In this document: one piece after another, positions 57,150-64,000 of the stretch | Layout: each line of letters opens with the position of its first letter | Position numbering within the stretch: position 1 is the first letter of the stretch | Assembly (NCBI GenBank): GCA_036925085.1 | Contig: JAUPFP010000003.1 | Span: 11,058,008 to 11,122,007 of the forward strand | Length of the DNA stretch: 64,000 nucleotides | Direction of reading: 5' to 3' | From: Brachycybe producta | Lineage: Eukaryota; Arthropoda; Diplopoda; Playtdesmida; Andrognathidae | Translations under genes and position numbers: made by a program | The notes under the pieces: generated by a model | The model's database searches: none | Told to the model about the DNA's origin: nothing | Seen by the model: the letters and a program-made list of their open reading frames with translations, nothing else

Positions 57150-57905
57150 ACATGTAAACAGCTCTTAGAAACATACAATTTAGCTTTTTTTGCATTCTTT
57201 TTATTTCATTTTTTTTTTTCTAAGTTGTTAGCAACTTCATTCCAAAATACAATTTAGCTTTTTTCAAAGCTATTTGCATTCTTTCTATTTCGTTTTTTTC
57301 TTCTAAGTTGTTAGCAACTTTATTCCAAAATACAATTTAGCATTTTTCAAAGCATTTTACATTCTTTTTTATTTTGTTTTTTAAAGCTGTGAGCAGCTCT
57401 TTTACAAATATAATTTAGCGTTTTTCGAAATTATTTGCATTCTTTTTATTTTTTTTTTTCTAAGTTGTTAGCACCTTTATTCCAAAATACAATTTAGCTT
57501 TTTTTCAAAGCTATTTGCATTCTTTCTATTTCGTTTTTTTCTAAGTTGTTAGCAACTTTATTCCAAAATACAATTTAGCATTTTTCAAAGTATTTTACAT
57601 TTTTTTTTATTTTGTTTTTTAAAGTTGTTAGCAACTTTATTCCAAAATACAATTTAGCTTTTTTTCAAAGCTATTTGCAATCTTTCTATTTCGGTTTTTT
57701 TTTCTAAGTTGTTAGCAACTTTATTCCAAAATACAATTTAGCTTTTTATCAAAGCTATTTGCATTCGTTCTATTTCATTTTTTTTTCTAAGTTGTTAGCA
57801 ACTATTCCAAAATACAATTTAGCATTTTTCAAAGCATTTTACATTCTCTTTTATTTCGTTTCTAAACCTGTCAGCAGCCCTTTTACAAATACAATTTAGC
57901 TTTTT
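57150..57905. repeat. About 80 bp minisatellite, roughly ten copies
   Basis: Each unit has TAAGTTGTTAGCAACTTTAT, then CCAAAATACAATTTAGC and a T-rich part. Two variant units (near 57380 and 57860) replace the palindromic core with GCTGTGAGCAGC or CCTGTCAGCAG. Confidence 0.92.
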
Positions 57906-57909
57906 TTGG

Positions 57910-58588
57910 GGTACAGACTCAGGTCTCCCAGAAGACCTGTTGATACGCGGCATTCGACATTGGAGGCAGATGAGGCCTCTCATAGAACAAAACTGTCCCA
58001 ACAAAGGCCTGAGGAACAGACTGCACATGGAGGTAAAAAGTTTCTTTTTTAAGGCTCCCAACAACTATCACACTTTGCGACATATGTCCACGAATGGAGG
58101 GTCACGTGTACAGAGATGATGTCATCAGCAGCACGAAGAAAGCCGCCAGGAGTGAAGTGGAAGCTCCTGGAAGTCCTGGGGCTTCCACGTTGTCTCTTGG
58201 GTCAACAGGAGCCACCAAGATCAAAGTCAAGCCGAGAAATGAACCAAAAAATGATACGGGTGCCATCCCAAAAAGGATACCAGCAAAGGAGTATCTGGAG
58301 TTACCATTGGGAGCCCCCATGGAGTCCTTGAGGGTCCCTGATGGTAAGCCTATTACAAAGCCACACTGTAGTACCCAAGAGAACGAGACTGTGCTGAACA
58401 ACTTATTTGTCCAATGGCAGCATAAATTAACGCCATGCCGCCATTTATATCTGGACCTGTTTGAGAGCAACGAGACCCCACCAAAGAACTCGATTCCAGA
58501 GAATACTGAGGTGTTTATTGCTCTAGAGGGCCGCTGCAGTCACCGATATTACAAGGGATATATTATTAGTGGTTATAGCAATTATTAG
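57910..58588 (+). CDS. Unknown ORF inside the CACTG-ended element
   Basis: The main frame 58094-58588 gives 164 residues: a Ser/Gly/Lys-rich start, EYLELPLGAPMESLRVPDG, NNLFVQWQHKLTPCRHLY and a C-terminal EVFIALEGRCSHRYYKG. A preceding open stretch (57917-58033) ends CACATGGAG before GTAAAAAG and may be an upstream exon. GATG/GTAAGC at 58341 is a plausible internal donor. The block is less AT-rich than its surroundings. No family is recognised. A captured host exon or a degenerate transposase part are both possible. Confidence 0.4.
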
Positions 58589-59058
58589 TGGTTTTTTGGA
58601 TACATATGTTTTTAAAAAATGTCTATAAAACTAATTTTACAATAAACTGTATAAAACTATATAATAAACTGTAATTCACTTGTTCATCTGTAGTTTGTGT
58701 AAACTTCTTTTTCAAAAATAAACATTATATATTGTACTCAAATATTTTAAAGAGCATATCTTAAAATACATTATTTGTGATGAAACTGATAAATGTGTGT
58801 AATTATTATAATGATTACATACATTTACACAAAATTAATGTGTGCTGATGTTTAAATTAGGTTAGGTTGCCTACTTCTGGCCTAGACAAATTCCAATCAT
58901 TTATTCAAAATTGTATAACCACTTTTCTACAAGTTTTCTATGATTCCACTTTATGAGTGTCAAACATGAATTTTAAGTTTTCTGTTTTCAAGTAAACAGA
59001 AACACTTTGAACCACCTTGTAGAAATAGAACAGGGTTGTCCAAATGTATTCAGAAAAC

Positions 59059-59783
59059 TTTTAAGAGCTATATCGCAAAATTACTTCGAAAAATCTCCAT
59101 AAAGAATGCTAGCATCGTGTTTATGTTAAGCCAATAAACCCGATGTTAAAAAAACGCTGATTTTTTAAATACACAGTGGCGTCAATATGTTTATTTTTTA
59201 TATTTAAAGTTGTCCAATTTTGTTCTAAGTGCAATTTGCACTTTAAATATACGTTTATCTAGTGATAGATTGTCAAAAAATTGGAAAGTATGCTTCTATT
59301 TTTAAAAAAAATATTCCAAAATCGTGAATTTCTAACTTTTATGAGTAAAAAACATCATCCATTAAAATGTTGGTAAATACCTAAAAATAATTTGAAAAAA
59401 CACAAGTAAACCACAGTGAAGCCAACACACTGGTGCATGTGCTGATTTTTTTCTGGTTTATTAAAATTAGTTTTAGGTATTTTTACCAGTGCATACTCAA
59501 TAGACATAAGAGTTAAAAATTCGTGATTTGAAAATATTTTTTTAAAAATAGAAGCACACATTTACCAATTATTTGACATTATCACTAGATGAACATATAT
59601 TTAAAGTGCACATTGCACTTTGAACCATCAAAATTGGAAAAATAAATATTGCCACCATGCACTGTGTTTTAAAAATTAACCTTTTTTTAACATTGGGTCT
59701 ATGGGTTCAATATAAACACGATGCTAGCACTCTTTGTGGAGATTTTTCGAAGTAATTTTGTAATGTAGCCTGTTAAATGTTGC
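59059..59783. mobile_element. Foldback element with arms of about 330 bp
   Basis: 59059-59390 recurs inverted at about 59455-59783 (TTACTTCGAAAAATCTCC against its complement near the ends; GGTAAATACCTAAAA against TTTTAGGTATTTTTACC near the loop). Arms are similar but not identical, with a loop of about 60 bp. It is nested in the CACTG-ended element. Confidence 0.88.
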
Positions 59784-59784
59784 T

Positions 59785-60110
59785 AAATGGCATCTTCTAG
59801 AAGAAAAATGGCCCCATCTAGGAAATGTGTCTAAATGGCACCTTCTGAGTGAAAAAGGGCTCCATCAATGAGTTGTGGCCAAATGACACCTTCTAGGTGA
59901 AAAAGGGCTCCATCTCGAAGGTGTGGACAAATGGCACCTTCTAGGTGAAAAATGTCCCCATCTAGGAAATGTGGCCATATGGCACCTTCTAGGTGAAAAA
60001 GGGCTCCATGTATGAGGTGGGGCCAAATGGCACCTTCTAGGTGAAAAAAGGCCATATATAAAATGTGGCCAAATGGCACCCTGATGGAGCTGATAGTCAC
60101 CTAGAAGAAC
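59785..60110. repeat. About 49 bp tandem array with GGCACCTTCT
   Basis: Six degenerate units share GGCACCTTCTAGGTGAAAAA followed by a variable CCATCT part. The motif equals the inner part of the element's terminal repeat, so the array probably grew from the subterminal region. Confidence 0.85.
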
Positions 60111-60737
60111 AGGGTGCCAAAAGGCACCCACTGAAAAAGGTGCCAAACTGCACCCTCAAAAGGCGCCATATACGGGACATAGTTTTTCACCCCAAAAAGT
60201 GCCATTTGGCACCTTCTGTTTTAACAGTGTGGAAGGATGGTCACGTTTTCGTTATTCAAAAAAATAAATTGATCATGATTTATGAGCCGAGATATACGTC
60301 GTCCATCTTGTTGTTTTGAGCAGACAAATGAGTGTTATTATATGGTGTTACTAAAACTGCAAGAAATCGCCTCACAATCGCTCAATTAAAATACAGTAAA
60401 GCGCAAAATGCAATAAAAACTATTGTTCTTTACGTGCTAGATTTATATAATTTTTGAAAATGTCCTTTATTTTTAAACATTGAGGTTGAAAATCGTTCGT
60501 TTTTTAATCCCATGTAAAATCCCATTGGATCAAAAACATCCCACAAACATTTGAAAAACTCTCATTAAAAACGATTTAGAACAATAACAAAAGAATTAGC
60601 ACATACTTTCGTGTATTGGCTTCACGATGTTTTCTTTTTACGCAAGTTATTTTTCTATTAATTATTATGTGACTTGAAACCTGGAGATAAACGTTAAAAA
60701 CCGTTTTTCAATCAAAAATGATTGCAGCGCCTACATT

Positions 60738-61943
60738 CAGGGCCGTCATTTCAGTTTTTTCCGGGGGGGAGGGGCAAAACTTGACCGACTTGTTAATTTG
60801 TGTATATACATTATGCAGGCCAGTCGCCAGCGGCAGACGTGTGCGTATTGCCACTTAATATAAATTAGGTTTTGATGGATTTATTTATATTTGCAAGAAA
60901 TTTGAAAATATGCACACACTCTAGTTATAACATTATATATATGTGAGCTTTTGACATCGGCCATTTTATTTTACCAACCTTTAGATGACATCTTCTGTAC
61001 CTCGATTCTTCTCTGAACTGCGCGGTGCCTGCACGGAGAAGATTCGAGCTACAGAGAGAGTTGGATGGAGATGGATTGTGGTCACCCTTCTGCATGGGGG
61101 CGAAATCTATGCAGCAGAGGGCGGCCTTCCCTCTCTCTTCCAGTCGATGCTGATATACATCTTCTCTCGGTACACCGACAAGAGAAGATGTTGTAGCTGC
61201 TAAGGAATCGTATACCTCCTGCCTTATGTAGTCTCCGGCCTCTGAAGAGAAGTTGATTACAGAAACATAAAGACCACACTGTTTCTTATTATAACGCTTT
61301 TATTCATCATTTGTATAGAAACACAGAATACGAAGATGAATATATTATACTAACGGTGTGTCCTCATGCCCATATTGTGGTACGGATAGAAACTACGTAA
61401 TACAAAGGCAAGGACAAGAACTAACTACAAAGAGGAGCACGGCCCTTTTATACCTTGGACCTGTGTACACCTGCGAGGTGTAACCAGGTCCAAGTGACCA
61501 TGGTCCTATGTGTATTAATCCGCCGCTTGGGTATCAGTCAGAAAAGTGAGTCAGAGGGGCGGGAGGGACGGGAGAGTTGTTTACCCCCTGGGCTATGGTT
61601 TTGGCGGGATATATAATATCACAGGTCTGTGTGTGTGTGGAGTAACAAAAACCATTGAAGCACGTTGGAATTTATATAAATTTGAATAAATGAACCTTTT
61701 TTTTCTCAAGGTCAACTATATGTTGAACTCTTCCTTTGGAAAGTGTAGAAGGGGGGAGAGAGAAAAGTGGGAGGGGTGACTGAAATTGAAATGAAAGGAG
61801 TAAAAAAAGGAAAAAACGACGCGCATGCGCATAATTGCCTGTGAATTTTGCTCCCGTCATTTATGACGGGTTATCCCACTAGTATGTATATACTGATTGT
61901 AATAACACTCCCATTGTAATGCACCCCCAAAATGACGTCCCTG
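60738..61943. mobile_element. hAT-type element, 1206 bp, with 8 bp target duplication
   Basis: CCTACATT occurs at 60730-60737 and again at 61944-61951. The ends CAGGGCCGTCATTT and the inverse of AAATGACGTCCCTG match at 13 of 14 positions. CAGGG termini and an 8 bp duplication are diagnostic of hAT. The interior has no transposase and consists mainly of terminal module C. It inserted into the TTAA MITE copy, whose sequence is continuous once one duplication is removed. Confidence 0.92.
60942..61647 (-). repeat. Terminal module C, LTR-like, 706 bp, inside the hAT element
   Basis: Closely similar to module B over its whole length, including the inverse TATA-like GGTATAAAAGGGCC near 61450 and GAATAAAAGC near 61295, and to module A for its first part. 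It starts TGTGAGCTTTTGACATCG and ends near GAGTAACA. It is a solo copy. Confidence 0.8.
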
Positions 61944-62077
61944 CCTACATTTGAAGAAATTTTGAACTAAACGCTGTATCTAGGCTCTTAAAATAATTCT
62001 GAAAAATAAGTATCATGCACATTGATGCAAGTAAAATTTGATTGGTGGATAAAGATCATATAGAAAATCACAAGTCA

Positions 62078-62250
62078 CGGGATGAACAGACGTTGGCTAC
62101 GCCCTTTTTATGACGAACGGCAACTTCTAATTGATTTGTTGTGTGGTTCGACGTTGAAAAGGGCGGAGCATGTGTCGTCAGACTACATAACCAACCAATT
62201 AGAAGTTGCGTTAGTCATAAACAGGGCGGAGCCAACTTCTGTTCATCCCG
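62078..62250. repeat. Foldback hairpin of about 173 bp
   Basis: 62078-62133 (CGGGATGAACAGACGTTGGC ... CAACTTCTAATTG) recurs inverted at 62196-62250 with a few mismatches. The 60 bp loop can pair further. The frame starting at 62141 begins in the loop. Confidence 0.85.
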
Positions 62251-62264
62251 TTTTCTAATTGCCT

Positions 62265-62425
62265 GTCGTGTGGAGTCCCCACTGCCGAGTTATTTCATAT
62301 TTGCCACAAGCAAACCAGGAGCCCTTGGTGAACCATTTGAAGAGAATGAGATTGTCGAGAGTGTGACAAAAATGCTTTCGAAGTTCGGTTCGGACAGTTT
62401 ACTTGCAAAGGAGGACAGATTTTAG
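62265..62425 (+). other. Short open stretch of unknown meaning
   Basis: The end of an open frame reads SKPGALGEPFEENEIVESV and stops at 62423-62425. It looks more protein-like than its neighbours, but I recognise no family and see no convincing splice sites. It could be a retroelement fragment or a host exon. Confidence 0.25.
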
Positions 62426-62429
62426 TCTT

Positions 62430-64000
62430 GACATTTTTAAATGGATGATAGAAGAAGGCTTTTGTCCTAAGCCAACTTGAAGTAAACTGTGCTGGACGAC
62501 CATTCTATTTGGGTATAAGGGGGACCGGACCACTCTTAACAAAATTAGAGATTTTTGTTTGCAAGGACCGATTCATATTACTGGTCATTTGTCCCTTTAG
62601 CATGGTAAGACTTTGGAACTCTTTTGCCGAGAAGAATTTTATGCATGAATATCAACAACACAGCATATTATTTCATGTAAACCAGAACACGTTGCAATTG
62701 GTATTGGGTTTAGTCTATGGGTTTTAACAATGCATTCTGCATGATGCTGTTGGATTTTTGTCCCTCTGCCACATGCATTCTTAGTTGTATGCAGAGTAAT
62801 TTTTCAAATTTAAATGTTAAAAATTTGAAGCAAAATTTGGAAATAAAATATTTTTCCTGTATCGTAATTTTTAATTATTAGTTGTACTACATTTTACCCT
62901 AGGTATCCTTGGTTAATACCATAAGTAACTTTGCAAATAAGGTTACATTAGGTAAAAGCAGCGTTGGAAAGCGGCTTTTTTTAATGAAAATTTCACTTGT
63001 TAATGTGACCGGAGTGACATATATAAATAAAAAACTCCGCAGTAATAACATCACACATCAGTAGTTGCATCACTTTATTAGAGCCTTGTCTTCCATATAC
63101 AAGGTACCAAAACATCAGTAGTCATAATAGGTGAGGACTAGGCCTTCAATTTTCAAATGCATAAAAACATCATACTTAGCTATTTGTTTTTGCCATTCAA
63201 ATACAGTACAAAACATATAGGCCTAAGCCTTCAAACACATACTTCCTGGGCGCATTCCCAACCTGGTCTCCACCACGAGGGGAACTGCCCGGATCGTTAC
63301 ATTTTTAGTATGACAACAACTACAGTTACAACAATCCTCTCATCTTCAGAATTTACCCTTTTATAGGCCCTATTTTGTATTTATAATTAACTGTCACTGA
63401 AAAAACCAATAAGCTTGCTAATTTTGAATATGACCGTTACAACAATCAACTGAAACTAGTGTATATGAATGTTTGAATTCAAACAATTCCAGCAACTTGT
63501 CATAACAGCCCACAACAATAAACTAAAAAAAAGGTAGGATTTGGTGACCTTAGGTCACCAACTACCAAAAATGAGTCAGGATAGATTCTCATAAAGCTGC
63601 CACCACCTAATGGGTTTTCAAAAACAATAAATTACAAATATTGTATTTCAGTTGAGATGTAATTTAAACAATTTAAGATGCTAGTTTTTTAATGACCACC
63701 CGGTCACACATTCCCCCCTTACTCTTGTCGTGTCCTACGAAAATAAAACTGTTCTTTATTTCATAAATTACAAAACAAAATTCAAAAATTTGAAACAATC
63801 ATTCTAAAGTTTATACATCCAAACAAGTGACAATTTTTAAGTCTCTAAACCACAAACAACAACAGAAGTTTTTTTTGTGAGGTTCTAAATAAAAATTAAA
63901 TAAAGCGCATAATTTTTAAGTATACCATCCTGAATTTTGTTTCATAATTTGAATCTCTCAACAACAAAATTATGTTTACTTTATGTCACTCAAACTACAC
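62430..64000. other. Spacer to the window end
   Basis: No gene recognised. A perfect palindrome TTGGTGACCTTAGGTCACC(AA) at 63541-63561 contains two AGGTCA half-sites pointing outward, one base apart. Confidence 0.5.

Larger units (their letters stand above)
56680..60229. mobile_element. CACTG-ended DNA transposon, 3.5 kb
   Basis: The left end CACTGTTAAAACAGAAGG continues GTGCCAAATG; the right end is its inverse (60202-60229), about 27 perfect bases. Both sides are flanked by TG (56678-56679 and 60230-60231). CACTG termini suggest the EnSpm/CACTA group. The interior contains GTGCCANNTGGCAC-type palindromes near both ends, an 80 bp minisatellite, an unknown ORF, a foldback and a 49 bp tandem array. 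No recognisable transposase was found, so it may be non-autonomous. Confidence 0.75.
60284..61987 (-). mobile_element. TTAA-type MITE, copy 2, split by a hAT insertion
   Basis: Inverse relative of 19935-20449: 60284-60737 plus 61944-61987. The right end GTATCTAGGCTC is followed by TTAA (61988-61991). The left end is decayed (TTATGAGCCGAG). Between the two halves lies the hAT element at 60738-61943. Confidence 0.85.

Noticed and set aside
62509-62727. Frame with VRLWNSF that recalls the C-terminus of LINE reverse transcriptases
   Set aside because: Only one short motif matches and nothing upstream supports a LINE.

Overview
The window is nuclear DNA from a metazoan, most likely an invertebrate. 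It is AT-rich and has spliceosomal introns, microsatellites and almost wall-to-wall transposable elements from nearly every eukaryotic class. Nothing is prokaryotic. I cannot name the phylum. The only convincing host gene is a plus-strand gene whose SAM domain is split between two exons (36533-36684 and 51250-51367). The roughly 14.6 kb intron between them is packed with mobile DNA.

Layout. 1-2030: AT-rich spacer with a 70 bp hairpin. 2031-7061: a 5 kb DNA transposon with 118 bp, nearly identical inverted ends. It carries two convergent genes: an IS3-type (rve, DD34E) transposase and a HECT-type E3 ubiquitin ligase-like gene, each with one intron and a few reading-frame lesions. A tiny pogo-like MITE sits between them. 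7225-7600: 34 bp minisatellite. 7620-9030: remains of a Gypsy gag-protease. 9030-11081: dead ZMYM1/DUF4371-type hAT transposase. 11667-14424: CR1/Jockey-like LINE (esterase, endonuclease, reverse transcriptase), ended by a Harbinger fragment. 14.6-21.7 kb: spacer with MITEs.

21.7-31.4 kb: a GC-rich, minus-strand module of unrecognised, frameshifted, Gag-like open frames. It lies between two copies of a terminal module (A at 21.7 kb, B at 30.7 kb) that looks like an LTR; a third copy (C) lies at 60.9 kb. 33.3-36.1 kb: duplicated non-coding segments. 37190-45787: an errantivirus-like Gypsy element on the minus strand (two LTRs, tRNA-Ser-type primer site, gag, protease, partial RT, RNase H, integrase zinc region, a third env-like ORF and a small basic ORF). 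It lacks the RT active site and the integrase core. 49.9-51.2 kb: two Harbinger-type non-autonomous elements 80 bp apart. 52.7-54.0 kb: a truncated retroelement. 54471-55108: a TTAA-flanked MITE. 56680-60229: a CACTG-ended element containing a minisatellite, an unknown ORF and a foldback. 60284-61987: a second TTAA MITE copy, split by a 1.2 kb hAT element with a perfect 8 bp target duplication that itself carries module C. 62.1 kb: a foldback. The rest is spacer.

The most unusual system is the transposase plus HECT ligase element at 2-7 kb. Its inverted ends are nearly identical, so it moved or was copied recently, yet both genes carry lesions. Several of these fall in homopolymer runs, so some may be assembly errors rather than decay. 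The GC-rich module at 22-28.6 kb is the second candidate for something undescribed.
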